Source of the DNA: Sphingomonas sp.
GTDB taxonomy: Bacteria > Pseudomonadota > Alphaproteobacteria > Sphingomonadales > Sphingomonadaceae
DNA length: 64,000 bases
Reading direction: 5' to 3'
Assembly (NCBI GenBank): GCA_017418975.1
Contig: JAFOMG010000002.1
Coordinates: forward strand, 1-64,000
Positions 54,983 through 63,295 of the stretch are shown here, in pieces; position 1 is the stretch's first letter; each line of letters starts with the position of its first letter. The notes under the pieces were generated by a model. It was given only the letters and a program-made list of their open reading frames with translations, was not told the origin of the DNA and ran no database searches. The translations under genes and the position numbers were made by a program.

Positions 54983-57900
54983 GCGACGATACCGAAGGCG
55001 CGCCGATCCCCGATGCGCTCTATGATCTGCTGCCGCCGATCTTCCGGATGGCGGATATCACGCAGGGCTATCCGCTGCTCGCGCTGTGCAAGGTCTTCGA
55101 CCATGTCCGCGAGCAGATCGGCGATTCGGTCCGCGAGCTCGAGGACGACTGGTTCATCCAGACCTGCCCGCTCCATCTCGTGCCATATGTCGCTGCCCAG
55201 CTCGGCCTCGAGGTGGCGCAGCCGGTGCGCCCCGAGCATCGCGCGCTGGTCGCCGACGCGCTCGGCTTCCGGCGGCGCAAGGGCATCGCGAGCGCGATCC
55301 CGCGCCGGGTGCGCGACGGCAGCGGCTGGTATTCGATCTACGCCCCGAACGAGACGACACCGTCCGGAAGCTGGCCACTTCCCGATGCCGCGCCCTCGCC
55401 CACCCCCACGCCTGGCCCCACGCCCACACCCACACCCACACCCACCCCCACGCCCACGCCCACGCCCACACCGCCCTCGGCCTCGGCCTCGCCCGAGCCG
55501 GAAGGCGAACCGGAGGATCCGTCGCGCACCTCGGTGGGCCTGCTCCGGGTCTGGCGGCTGCCCAGCTTCGCGATGGCCGGCATCACCCCCATGGGCACGT
55601 CGACGCCCCGCTTGTATCACTTCAACCCGCTCGCACGCACGCAACCGCTCTACAATCTCGCCAATACGCCGCTCGATTGGGTCGCCGCGCCACCGGTGAC
55701 CGCGCTGCCGGTCCGCCTCACCACGCCGATGCTGGCGGCCGACCTGGAGCAATATAACCGGATCTGGACGACGCCGGGCACCGGCCCGGCAAGCTCGATG
55801 CTCTATGGCTCGGCACGCGGCTTCGTGATCCGCTACAAGCCGAAGAGCACCTCGGACTGGGTTGCGCTGGGGGCGGATGGCGTGCGGGCGATGCCGCTCG
55901 ACATCGGCGCGATCCAGCCGCCGGCCCCGGACTATCCGGTGCTCGAAGGCGGCTCGATCAACCTGCAGTCGATCACCGCGCAGACCAGCACGCTCAACCT
56001 GAACTATGGCGACGCATCCGCGGTGCTCGTGATGGACGTGCCCGCCAACCCGGCGATGAGCCAGTTGCTCGAGCTGCTCCAGAACACCATCGCCACCTGC
56101 CCGGTGAAGGCCGGCACCCAGGTGACCGAGGCAGACGTGCGCGCGCTGATCTGCGGATCGCTGGGCAATGCGCTGCTGATCGTGCCGACGGTGCCGACCG
56201 CATCGCTCTCGCTGCTGACCGCACCATCGAGTACGGATCCCCTGCTGCTGAGCGTCAGCGCGCGCACGGGCATCGCCGCGGCCACGCTGCCGCTCGACCA
56301 GAAGCGGCTCGACCTGCTCAATGACGCGGCGCCCGGCACGGTGATGACCTTCACCGCGCCGACCGGAAAGGTGCTGAACGTCAGCCTGCCCTTCTCGCCG
56401 GCGGTCACTACCCCTGCCCAGGCCGAAGCGGCCTTCGCGGCGAAGCTCACCAGCTGCTTCGTCTGCCTAGCCAGCGATCGCGTGGTGATCGTGGCGCCGG
56501 CTTCGTCGCAGGCGCCGATGTCGCCGACCGCGCCGGCCTGGGAGCTGGGGCTGGTGCCCGCCGCCACGATCGACCCCGATCTCGGGCTGTTCAACTGGCC
56601 CGCGGCATGGGCGGCCCCGGCCGCGCTGAGCGTCGACTATGGGATCGCCATGCCCGGCGCGATCGGCGGGATCGGCCTGCGCGCGTCGTTGCCCGCGCCG
56701 GCGAATGCGGTGACTCTGTACGATGCGGGGAATATCGGCTGGATCGTCACCCAGCTGAGCCTGTGGGAAATGGCGCCCAAGCCCTGCACCGTGCTGGTGC
56801 TGCAATCGAGCGCGACCCGCTATCTCAATGCGCAGACCATCGTCCCGCCGCCGGGCGACAAATTATGGATCGCCTCGGCGGCCGGCAGCCAGGCGCTGCT
56901 CTCGGTCTCCTATCCCGGTTCCTTCTCGCTGACCGGGCCCAGTTCCGGCACGCCCGGCACCTTCGGCATGTCGGCCATCCTGTTTCAGGGCGCGATCTGG
57001 CTCAACGGCGGCAATCTCGACCTCCAGCTGCTCGACATGACGCTGATCCCGACGAGCGGCAGCGCGATCATGCCGGCGCCACCACCACCATCCCCACCGC
57101 CGCCGCCGCCGCCACCGCCCACGCCTACCCCGGCGCCAACCCCCACGCCGGCGCCAACGCCGACACCGGCGCCCACGCCGACACCGCCCCCGCCGCCGTT
57201 CAACGGCAGCGCGCGCATCGCGCTCGAGCGGACGATCGCCGCACCGCTCGATTTCAGCCGGGTGCAGGGCGATGTCCGCTTCGACAGCTGCGTGCTGAGC
57301 CCGCTCCTCACGCCTCCGGCCGATATGGCGGCCCCGGTACTCATCGCGCCGCTCGCCACCGTGCACATCGCCCGCACGACGGTGATGGGCACGGCACAGC
57401 TCGACGCGGGGGGAGACGCGCTCGATTCGCTGTTCGCCGGCACGCTCACCTGCTCGGGGGCGATTACCTTCTCCAATTGCTATGCGGCCGACCTGGGCTA
57501 CCTCTCTGGGGGAGGGACAAGCGCCGGCGCCGCCGCGACCCTGGCCGCGCTGGCCGCTGCCCCGGCGACCGATCCGCCCAGCCTCTTGGTGGCGCGCTGC
57601 AAGAGCTGCGGGAAGATCGGCGGCGTCGGCGGCCGCAACGTGATGCTGCGCCACCTCGTGCTCGGCACGCCGGCCGACAATTACTGCGCCTGCACCGACG
57701 CCGCCGACATCGCCGTCACCGCATGCACCACCTGCACCGACCCCGCCTGCGCCCTGACCTGCCCGGTGCGCTCGACCGGCGCCAGCTTCCAGTTCGGCAC
57801 CGCGCCACCGGTCTTCGCCCCGGAAAACGCCTATCCGTTGCCCGGCTTCGCGCGCCTCGAGCCCTTTCCGCGAAATCCGCGCATCATCACCGAAGGCGCG

Positions 57901-58026
57901 ACCAACCGCGACGAGCTGGGAGCCTATAATCTGGCCGTGCCGACCACCCGGAGCACCGAGCTGAAGGTCGCGCTGGAGGACGCGCTGCTCGAAGGCGTCA
58001 CGCTCGACCTGCGCTACGAGAGCTGA
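54979..58026 (+). CDS. gpI-like tail protein with Pro/Thr repeat linkers and Cys-rich end
   Basis: The 1015-aa protein begins as a gpI-like baseplate protein: LYDLLPPIFRMADITQGYPL and WFIQTCPLHLVPYVAAQLGL, residues 14-80. Two low-complexity linkers follow, PTPTPTP at about 138-168 and PPPPP/PAPTPTP at about 697-740. Between them is a long beta-rich part. The last 200 residues contain many Cys (CKSCGKIGG, CACTDAA, ACTTCTDPACALTC), suggesting metal binding or disulfides. It overlaps the Kelch wedge gene and ends three bases from the convergent collar gene. Confidence 0.82.
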   Translation: MSDDTEGAPIPDALYDLLPPIFRMADITQGYPLLALCKVFDHVREQIGDSVRELEDDWFIQTCPLHLVPYVAAQLGLEVAQPVRPEHRALVADALGFRRRKGIASAIPRRVRDGSGWYSIYAPNETTPSGSWPLPDAAPSPTPTPGPTPTPTPTPTPTPTPTPTPPSASASPEPEGEPEDPSRTSVGLLRVWRLPSFAMAGITPMGTSTPRLYHFNPLARTQPLYNLANTPLDWVAAPPVTALPVRLTTPMLAADLEQYNRIWTTPGTGPASSMLYGSARGFVIRYKPKSTSDWVALGADGVRAMPLDIGAIQPPAPDYPVLEGGSINLQSITAQTSTLNLNYGDASAVLVMDVPANPAMSQLLELLQNTIATCPVKAGTQVTEADVRALICGSLGNALLIVPTVPTASLSLLTAPSSTDPLLLSVSARTGIAAATLPLDQKRLDLLNDAAPGTVMTFTAPTGKVLNVSLPFSPAVTTPAQAEAAFAAKLTSCFVCLASDRVVIVAPASSQAPMSPTAPAWELGLVPAATIDPDLGLFNWPAAWAAPAALSVDYGIAMPGAIGGIGLRASLPAPANAVTLYDAGNIGWIVTQLSLWEMAPKPCTVLVLQSSATRYLNAQTIVPPPGDKLWIASAAGSQALLSVSYPGSFSLTGPSSGTPGTFGMSAILFQGAIWLNGGNLDLQLLDMTLIPTSGSAIMPAPPPPSPPPPPPPPPTPTPAPTPTPAPTPTPAPTPTPPPPPFNGSARIALERTIAAPLDFSRVQGDVRFDSCVLSPLLTPPADMAAPVLIAPLATVHIARTTVMGTAQLDAGGDALDSLFAGTLTCSGAITFSNCYAADLGYLSGGGTSAGAAATLAALAAAPATDPPSLLVARCKSCGKIGGVGGRNVMLRHLVLGTPADNYCACTDAADIAVTACTTCTDPACALTCPVRSTGASFQFGTAPPVFAPENAYPLPGFARLEPFPRNPRIITEGATNRDELGAYNLAVPTTRSTELKVALEDALLEGVTLDLRYES
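55387..55480 (+). repeat. CCCACN-type hexamer repeat coding for Pro-Thr
   Basis: Within the gpI-like gene, about 15 imperfect copies of CCCACN encode a PTPTPT linker. Length may vary by slippage in steps of two residues. A related repeat in the same gene lies at 57068-57195. Confidence 0.75.
57068..57195 (+). repeat. Pro/Ala/Thr low-complexity repeat
   Basis: A CCA/CCG run followed by about four copies of a unit coding PAPTPTP makes a second flexible linker in the gpI-like protein, just before the domain that leads to the Cys-rich end. Confidence 0.7.
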
Positions 58027-58029
58027 ACG

Positions 58030-58560
58030 CTATTTGATCCGGATGATCGGGATGAGCGCGACATAGCCCGGCGGGGGCACCGTGAACGCGCCGGCGGCAA
58101 CGGTGTGATGATGGTTGCCGTCGTTCAGCCCGTCATTCTTGGCCAGCTCATAGCGCCAGGACGTGGTCGGATTCTGCGCCTGGATGATGTTGTTCAGCAC
58201 ATCGTCGGACGATGACGCCGCGGTGGACGAAGTGGCGAAGCTGCCATTCTGCCAGCCGCCGATGCCATATCCCCCGCTGTCGCCAACGGCGATATTGGCA
58301 CCCGAGCCGAGGATGAAGCGGTTGACGAGGTTCGGCAGCGCGGCGCCGTTGAACGGACTCTCCGGATCGCTGACGGTGCTCCCGTCGCACATCCGGAAGC
58401 CGGGCGGATAGACCAGCGTCTTGGGCCCGGTCGGATCGTTCGGATTGGTCTGGAAGGCGGTCGGCGACGGATACCAGGAGATCACCGTGCCGACGGGCAC
58501 CGCGTAGAGGATCTCCACCGGCGGCTGCGACGGGGTCGGCGTGGGGGCGGGTGTCGCCAT
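58030..58560 (-). CDS. Phage tail-collar domain protein, probable fibre or adhesin
   Basis: The 176-aa protein contains the tail-collar signature PPGFRMCDGSTVSDPESPF followed by LPNLVNRFILGSG. Its end (NDGNHHHTVAAGAF to GYVALIPIIRIK) has the His-rich HxH motif that coordinates iron in T4 gp12-like fibres. It starts with a Pro/Thr run (TPAPTPTPSQPP) like the linkers of the gpI-like protein. It is convergent to the structural operon, so expressed separately. A receptor-binding role is likely. Confidence 0.83.
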   Translation of the reverse strand: MATPAPTPTPSQPPVEILYAVPVGTVISWYPSPTAFQTNPNDPTGPKTLVYPPGFRMCDGSTVSDPESPFNGAALPNLVNRFILGSGANIAVGDSGGYGIGGWQNGSFATSSTAASSSDDVLNNIIQAQNPTTSWRYELAKNDGLNDGNHHHTVAAGAFTVPPPGYVALIPIIRIK

Positions 58561-58737
58561 GGCCCGGAGGCTATGGAGCGCACCGCGCGGCGGCAAGGCG
58601 AATTGCGTCCGAAAAGGCCCGATGCGGCGCGCCGTGGATCGATCGGCGGCCCTTTCTCCGCCCCCGCCGCCATGGACAAGCCCAGGCTTGCCCCATAAAG
58701 GACTGGCATTTCCCGCATCGAAAGTTGCCCGGCCCCG

Positions 58738-59319
58738 ATGTTCCGCCCCTTGTACGACTGGGTGTTGCGCATGGCGCATCACCGGCACGCGATCTGGCTT
58801 CTGGGCGCGGTCTCCTTCGCGGAGAGCAGCTTCTTCCCGATTCCGCCCGATGCGATGCTGATCCCGATGGTGCTCGCCCGCCGCGAGCAGGCGTTCCGCA
58901 TCGCGCTGGTCTGCACCATCGCTTCGGTGCTGGGCGGCATGCTCGGCTATTATATCGGCTATGGGCTGATGCAGACGGTGGGCCAGTGGATCGTCCACAC
59001 CTATCATCTGGAAGCCAAGCTCCAGGAGGCGATCCACGCCTATCAGAGCGAATATGGCACCTGGATCATCCTGCTGAAGGGCCTGACCCCGATCCCCTTC
59101 AAGCTGGTGACCATCGCCAGCGGCGCGGCCAGCTTCAACTTCCCGCTCTTCGTGATCCTCTGCACGATCACGCGCGGCGCGCGCTTCTTTCTCGTCGCCG
59201 CGCTGCTCAGGCGGTTCGGCGCTCCGGTGCAGGAATTCATCGAGAAGCGCCTCGACCTGTTCGCCTGGGGTTTCCTCGCCCTCGTCGTGCTGGGTTTCGC
59301 CGCCATCGCGCTGCTCTGA
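58738..59319 (+). CDS. DedA/YqaA family membrane protein
   Basis: The 193-aa inner-membrane protein has the DedA-type motifs AESSFFPIPPDAMLIPMVLA, GMLGYYIGYG and a later LLKGLTPIPFKLVTIASGAA. About four hydrophobic helices are seen. DedA proteins are lipid flippase or transporter relatives, and YqaA is a shorter branch. Its position just before secE-nusG looks like an ordinary neighbour and not part of the injection system. Confidence 0.88.
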   Translation: MFRPLYDWVLRMAHHRHAIWLLGAVSFAESSFFPIPPDAMLIPMVLARREQAFRIALVCTIASVLGGMLGYYIGYGLMQTVGQWIVHTYHLEAKLQEAIHAYQSEYGTWIILLKGLTPIPFKLVTIASGAASFNFPLFVILCTITRGARFFLVAALLRRFGAPVQEFIEKRLDLFAWGFLALVVLGFAAIALL

Positions 59320-59351
59320 ACGGGACGGTTTCTTTTCCTGAGCGCGCCAGC

Positions 59352-59380
59352 TTGCACGCCCGCTCGCAACTCGCTAGATA
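59352..59380 (+). promoter_or_regulatory. Sigma-70 promoter of secE-nusG
   Basis: TTGCAC (59352-59357) and TAGATA (59375-59380) are separated by exactly 17 bases, close to the vegetative consensus. The leader to the secE GTG is about 100 bases and contains a hairpin (CCGGTTCCTT-CGAG-AAGGACCGG, 59414-59436). Confidence 0.75.
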
Positions 59381-59487
59381 CAGCCCCCAATCCGACAGCG
59401 TGGGTGGGTAGCGCCGGTTCCTTCGAGAAGGACCGGGCAGCGGACCCGTGCCCCGCAGCCGGCGAACTTTGAAGCGAGGGTGCCCCA

Positions 59488-59685
59488 GTGGCGAAGACCA
59501 GTCCGATCGAATTCGTGAAGCAGGTGCAGACCGAAGCCCGCAAGATCGTGTGGCCGTCGCGCCGCGAGACCGTCATGACCGGCATCATGGTGATGATCAT
59601 GACGACGCTGCTCGGCGTGTTCTTCCTCGGCATCGACTCGATCTTCGATTTCATCGTCAATTCGCTGCTGCGCCTCGCGCAGTAA
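59488..59685 (+). CDS. secE: Preprotein translocase subunit SecE
   Basis: SecE stabilises SecY in the Sec translocon. The 65-aa single-membrane-helix form (EFVKQVQTEARKIVWPSRRE, then a helix over about residues 30-55) is typical of alphaproteobacteria. GTG start with a GAGGG ribosome site. nusG follows at once. Confidence 0.96.
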   Translation: MAKTSPIEFVKQVQTEARKIVWPSRRETVMTGIMVMIMTTLLGVFFLGIDSIFDFIVNSLLRLAQ

Positions 59686-59720
59686 GCCGCACCGCAGATA
59701 ACGAGAGAAAGAACGAACGC

Positions 59721-60260
59721 ATGGCGCGCTGGTACATCATCCACGCCTATTCGGGCTTCGAGGGCAAGGTTCGCGACCAGATCCTGGCCGACGCCACCCG
59801 CATGGGCCTCGATCGCCTGGTCGAGGCCGTAGAGGTTCCGACCGAGACGGTGACCGAGGTTCGCCGCGGCAAGAAGGTCCAGTCCGAGCGGAAGTTCTTC
59901 CCGGGCTATGTCCTCGCCAAGCTCGAGATGAACGACGACGTCTATCACCTGGTGAAGAACACGCCGAAGGTGACGGGCTTCCTGGGCTCGTCGGGCAAGC
60001 CGCAGCCGATCAGCGAGGCCGAGGCCGCGCGCATCCTGAACACCAAGGACGAAGCCGCCACCGCCGCGCCCAAGGCGAAGGTCAAGGTGGACTATGACAT
60101 CGGCGACACGGTGAAGGTGACCAGCGGCAACTTCGCGACCTTCTCGGGCGTGGTCGAGGAACTCGATTACGACAAGAGCCGCGTGAAGGTCTCGATCTCG
60201 ATCTTCGGCCGCGCGACGCCGCTGGAACTGGGCTTCGAGGATGTCGAGCGCGTGAAGTAA
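59721..60260 (+). CDS. nusG: Transcription termination/antitermination factor NusG
   Basis: NusG binds RNA polymerase and couples it to Rho or to ribosomes. The 179-aa protein has the NGN domain (ARWYIIHAYSGFEGKVRDQI, KFFPGYVLAKLEMND) and the C-terminal KOW domain (GDTVKVTSGNFATFSGVVEE). Length and order after secE are standard. A terminator follows, separating it from rplK. Confidence 0.97.
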   Translation: MARWYIIHAYSGFEGKVRDQILADATRMGLDRLVEAVEVPTETVTEVRRGKKVQSERKFFPGYVLAKLEMNDDVYHLVKNTPKVTGFLGSSGKPQPISEAEAARILNTKDEAATAAPKAKVKVDYDIGDTVKVTSGNFATFSGVVEELDYDKSRVKVSISIFGRATPLELGFEDVERVK

Positions 60261-60289
60261 GCGCGCGCTTCGACTATCGGGATTTCAAG

Positions 60290-60319
60290 AAGGCCGGGGC
60301 GAAAGCTCCGGCCTTTTTT
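60290..60319 (+). terminator. Rho-independent terminator after nusG
   Basis: AAGGCCGGGGC-GAAA-GCTCCGGCCTT, an 11-base stem with one G-T-type pair and a GAAA tetraloop, runs into TTTTTT. It lies 30 bases after the nusG stop. Confidence 0.93.
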
Positions 60320-60403
60320 GTCGTCTGGTCGGCATCGGCCGGGGATCGAAGAAGACAGGCAATGGGCGCTGCCCTGCTCGAACTCATGCACCCCATCATA
60401 TTA

Positions 60404-60607
60404 TTGAAATAGTTTTCGTAGATGAAATATATTGCATCCGGAGGGCAATCCCCCTTTCGGGTGCCCAACGGTATTTCGCGAGACGCAACCACGCCGATCG
60501 GCACGGAGAATCATCCATACGCGCCGTGACTTGGACTGGCTCGCATCGACAAGGAACGAGGTCGCGCAGGGACTTGAATCATCCGTCAATCTCGAAGGAG
60601 ACTGCGC
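60404..60607 (+). promoter_or_regulatory. Promoter and leader of the small peptide-hydrolase pair
   Basis: TTGAAA (60404-60409) and TATATT (60428-60433), 18 bases apart in an AT-rich patch, make a good vegetative promoter. The following leader of about 170 bases contains a stem (GGGCA at 60443-60447 with TGCCC at 60462-60466 around CCC/GGG) and ends in AAGGAG (60595-60600), seven bases before an ATG. Apart from the terminator and this element the 347 bases after nusG hold no gene. Confidence 0.65.
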
Positions 60608-60679
60608 ATGTGGCGTGAACTGACCGTAAATGAACTCGACCTGGTGGCCGGCGGACGCATCGCCGATGGTAAAGGCTAA
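60608..60679 (+). CDS. 23-aa double-glycine leader-like peptide
   Basis: A strong AAGGAG site precedes a 23-codon frame whose product is MWRELTVNELDLVAGGRIAD plus three residues. ELTxNELDLVxGG is the pattern of double-glycine leader peptides of bacteriocin-type precursors, normally cut after GG by a C39 peptidase transporter. Only seven residues follow GG, so a mature peptide would be tiny. No transporter is seen nearby. Its 3' end overlaps the hydrolase gene. It may be a real short precursor, a remnant, or a translational leader. Confidence 0.6.
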   Translation: MWRELTVNELDLVAGGRIADGKG

Positions 60680-61700
60680 GCGGTCAACTCGCCTCGGCCT
60701 GGCCTTGGCAACGGTGGCGGCAACCCTCGCGGTTGCCGCCACCGCATTCTATTTTCTCGGTTGGGGACACATCTCCTGCAAGTCCGGGATCGCCGGTCTG
60801 CGCCTCGCAGGCCTCGCAAGTTGCGATACCGTCTCCAGCGGCTGGTGGCTCCGCTATCCCGGCTCTGAGGGCCTGTGGCTGCAATATGCCGACGCCGACG
60901 GTCGCCCGAAATTCTTCGTCTTTCGCCCCGCCATGTCCACCTTGAACGGCAAGGTGATCGTGCGCATCCCGGGCGGCCCAGGCGATCCCGTCCAAACGCC
61001 GTGGGACGAATTCGAGGCACGCTATCCACGCTGGCTGGTCTCGCTCGCCAGCCGTTGCCGCGCGCCCATCGTCAATCTTGCCTATACCGGAACCGCGCCA
61101 CGACAGAATCATCCGAAGGAAGGCTTCTCGGCCGGCATCGCGGACGTGGCGGCCCGGCGCGCCGAGATCGAGCGCGCCTATGGCGAGGAGAACGTCATCG
61201 TCGTGGCGGAAAGCGTGGGGGGCCTGATGTATGCGGCATCCCGGCCTGATCCCGGAGCGAAGGCCATCCTGATCAACCCGCTCCTGATGAGTCCCATTGG
61301 CTGGGACAAAGCGATGGCACTTTATGACGCGAAATATGACGCAAAGATCGTCTTCGGCAAACGCCTGCTGATATTGGATGATCGGACCGGCCGGTATGAA
61401 TGGAAGACAATCCGAAACGATGACCTTTGGGCATCCTATTTCGATCTTTCCCTCCCGATCGCGCGCAAATCCGCCTTCGATTATCTCGATGGTAAATATC
61501 CGAATATCCATGTGGTTTACAGTTCGACCGATGGGATACTGGGCGGAGACTATGTTGCGGATTTCCGCGCGCGCGGCATTCGCGCCTTTCCGATCAGAGG
61601 CCTCGATCACGACCTTCTATTCGGCAGCAAGGCCACCGATCGCGCCTACGCGATCCTGAACGAGATTACCGCGCGCTGGTGCCCTGCGGATCAAGGCTAG
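60666..61700 (+). CDS. Membrane-anchored alpha/beta-hydrolase-like protein
   Basis: The 344-aa protein begins with a membrane helix (RLGLALATVAATLAVAATAF, residues 9-30) and then an alpha/beta-hydrolase fold: oxyanion loop IPGGPGDP, nucleophile elbow VVAESVGGLMYA with Ser183, an Asp in YSSTDGILGG and His in GLDHDLLF. The catalytic domain probably lies in the periplasm. The ATG at 60666 overlaps the peptide stop by 14 bases; an in-frame ATG at 60630 has no ribosome site. Substrate unknown. Processing of the upstream peptide is only a thought from position. Confidence 0.72.
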   Translation: MVKAKRSTRLGLALATVAATLAVAATAFYFLGWGHISCKSGIAGLRLAGLASCDTVSSGWWLRYPGSEGLWLQYADADGRPKFFVFRPAMSTLNGKVIVRIPGGPGDPVQTPWDEFEARYPRWLVSLASRCRAPIVNLAYTGTAPRQNHPKEGFSAGIADVAARRAEIERAYGEENVIVVAESVGGLMYAASRPDPGAKAILINPLLMSPIGWDKAMALYDAKYDAKIVFGKRLLILDDRTGRYEWKTIRNDDLWASYFDLSLPIARKSAFDYLDGKYPNIHVVYSSTDGILGGDYVADFRARGIRAFPIRGLDHDLLFGSKATDRAYAILNEITARWCPADQG

Positions 61701-61729
61701 GGGCCGGCCGCACGGGCGCGACCGGCCCC
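61700..61729. terminator. Hairpin between convergent genes
   Basis: GGGGCCGG and CCGGCCCC form an eight-base stem with a 14-base loop between the hydrolase stop and the convergent secreted-protein gene. T-tracts are weak on both sides, so termination strength is uncertain. Confidence 0.5.
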
Positions 61730-61735
61730 GTTCCC

Positions 61736-62383
61736 TCAGATCGCGATCTCGGTCCACTCGATCGTCGAGCCGCCGCCGCTCTGGGACTGGTTGCTGCTCG
61801 TGTTGTAGGCACCCATCTTCGGATAGAAATAGCGGCCGCTCTTGAGGCTGCCGTCATAGACGGTGCCGGCCTTGTCTCCGTCCGGGTTCGATTTCTGGCA
61901 GACGACGCCGTTGATCCGATATTGCGGGCTCTGGCCGGTGCTGACCGAGACGCTCACATCATAGGTGCTGCCCACCACCACGGTCGGCGCGCCGCTGCAC
62001 ACCTGGCTGCCCTGCACGACGTAGAATTCGTAATTGCCCCCCGATTTGGGCCGCACGGCAAGCTGGGTGATCGGCTCGGAAGGCCCCGAGGTCGCGCCCG
62101 CGGCGACGACGTTGAGCACCTGCATCACGCTCACATATTTTCCGCCGCTCACCAGCTTGAACCGGCCGCTCGCCGAAGCGCCGGTGGTGCTGGAGGTGCC
62201 GCGCAGCTCGGCGCGGCCAGGCGTGCTGTCGGTGCGCTGCTGGATGACGAAACGCTTGCCGCCGCTGATGTTGGTGATGCTCCCGCCGGAATCGGTGTCG
62301 GTCGTATAAGCCCAGGCAACGCCGGTGGTGGCGAGGATCAGGCCGGCCGCCGCGAGCGCGGCGGCGCGATTGCGCATGAACAT
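61736..62383 (-). CDS. Secreted beta-sandwich protein, polysaccharide-lyase-7-like
   Basis: The 215-aa protein carries a signal peptide (ALAAAGLILATTGVAWA) and a beta-rich mature part with GKYVSVMQVLNVV in the middle, VVGSTYDVSVSVSTGQSPQY and the ending YFYPKMGAYNTSSNQ with WTEI. Order and spacing of these segments recall the jelly roll of alginate-lyase-like family 7 enzymes, where a KxGxY motif lies near the end, but catalytic residues cannot be confirmed. I chose the ATG at 62383 because GGAGAAAG precedes it. Confidence 0.55.
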   Translation of the reverse strand: MFMRNRAAALAAAGLILATTGVAWAYTTDTDSGGSITNISGGKRFVIQQRTDSTPGRAELRGTSSTTGASASGRFKLVSGGKYVSVMQVLNVVAAGATSGPSEPITQLAVRPKSGGNYEFYVVQGSQVCSGAPTVVVGSTYDVSVSVSTGQSPQYRINGVVCQKSNPDGDKAGTVYDGSLKSGRYFYPKMGAYNTSSNQSQSGGGSTIEWTEIAI

Positions 62384-62509
62384 GGCATCTTTCTCCATCG
62401 CCTCCTTGGTTGCTCGGCAGGTCTCGTGGGAGCCGAAGCCCGTGCCGCCGATCGGAGCAGCGTGTCGCGTGTCAGGCCAATTGGCAAGGCCGATATGCGC
62501 CAAAATGAA

Positions 62510-62536
62510 GGGGCCGGCACCCATGCCACCGGCCCC
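62510..62536 (-). terminator. Terminator of the 246-aa secreted-protein gene
   Basis: Read on the minus strand, GGGGCCGG-TGGCATGGGTG-CCGGCCCC is followed by TTCATTTT. It lies 18 bases after the stop of the gene at 62555-63295. Confidence 0.75.
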
Positions 62537-62554
62537 TCCCGATCGCCCGGGCGA

Positions 62555-63295
62555 TTACTTCGTCCCGCCCATCACCTTCTTCTGGACATATTCGACAAAG
62601 TCCTTGGCATAGGCGTCGCGCAGCTCGGCCTTGGCGGCCTCCAGCTTCTCCGGCGTCTTGGGCGGAAAGTCCTCCAGGGGGTTCTTCACCTGGCCGGTCG
62701 CCGTCCTGGTGGCGATCTGCTTGTCCCCGAACTCCCGATAGATCCAGCCGGTGAACAGATTGGAGCCGTACATCATCGCCTTGTGGTAGAAGATGTGCGT
62801 GGTGATCAGCTCGGCATAGCAGCCATGCGTCGAATCGGTGATCCGCTTGCCGGCCTTGATCCGGGCATTCAGCGCCTTGACCTGGGCCTTGAGCGCGGGA
62901 TCCTTCTTCAGATCCTCGTTGAACGGCGTCGGCTCCTCGACGACGATCCGATAGCCCTTGAGCTTCAGCGTTTGCGCGATGCCGAGCTTGTTGAGCTCCG
63001 CCATCTGAACGTCCGGTCCCAGATATTCACGCATCAGATCCTTGACCGTCTGTACCCGCCCCTTGTGCGCGGCATCATCGGCCAGCGCACCGACAAGGCC
63101 GAAGCCCGAAAGCAGGCCCGAGTTGAAGCCCAGATAATTGTGCGTCGGCCAAACGTGCAGCTCGCACGGCATCGCCGCGTCGGATGCGGTCGTTTCCGCG
63201 GCGACGGGCGCGGGCGCGACGCCCTCCTGCGCCATGGCCGGCACGACGAACAGGGCAGCCGCGCAGGCGGCCGCCGAAAGCAGCTTGGTATTCAT
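62555..63295 (-). CDS. Secreted hypothetical protein
   Basis: The 246-aa protein has a clear signal peptide (LLSAAACAAALFVVPAMA) and no membrane helix afterwards. Mature features are two Cys (CELHVWPTHNYLGFN and the later HGCYAELITTHIFYH), a conserved-looking SNLFTGWIYREFGDKQ block and a Lys-rich helical end. The His/Trp-rich first Cys region could bind a metal or cofactor. I do not recognise the family with certainty. AAGGGGG precedes the ATG at 63295; the frame to 63430 is not supported. Confidence 0.65.
   Translation of the reverse strand: MNTKLLSAAACAAALFVVPAMAQEGVAPAPVAAETTASDAAMPCELHVWPTHNYLGFNSGLLSGFGLVGALADDAAHKGRVQTVKDLMREYLGPDVQMAELNKLGIAQTLKLKGYRIVVEEPTPFNEDLKKDPALKAQVKALNARIKAGKRITDSTHGCYAELITTHIFYHKAMMYGSNLFTGWIYREFGDKQIATRTATGQVKNPLEDFPPKTPEKLEAAKAELRDAYAKDFVEYVQKKVMGGTK

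Noticed and set aside
55387..57195. CRISPR-like array in the gpI-like gene
   Set aside because: The repeats are short, in frame, without spacers, and code for Pro/Thr linkers.
22125..58560. Prophage or R-type tailocin
   Set aside because: No capsid, portal, terminase, integrase, holin or endolysin was seen, while the AAA+ ATPase and DUF4255 cap, which are eCIS marks, are present.
22125..58560. Type VI secretion system
   Set aside because: TssJ, TssL, TssM, TssK and ClpV-type genes are absent; hub and spike are split proteins as in eCIS and phages.
59390..59487. tRNA-Trp gene before secE
   Set aside because: This is a common neighbour in other bacteria, but no cloverleaf or CCA-anticodon arrangement can be formed in the leader.
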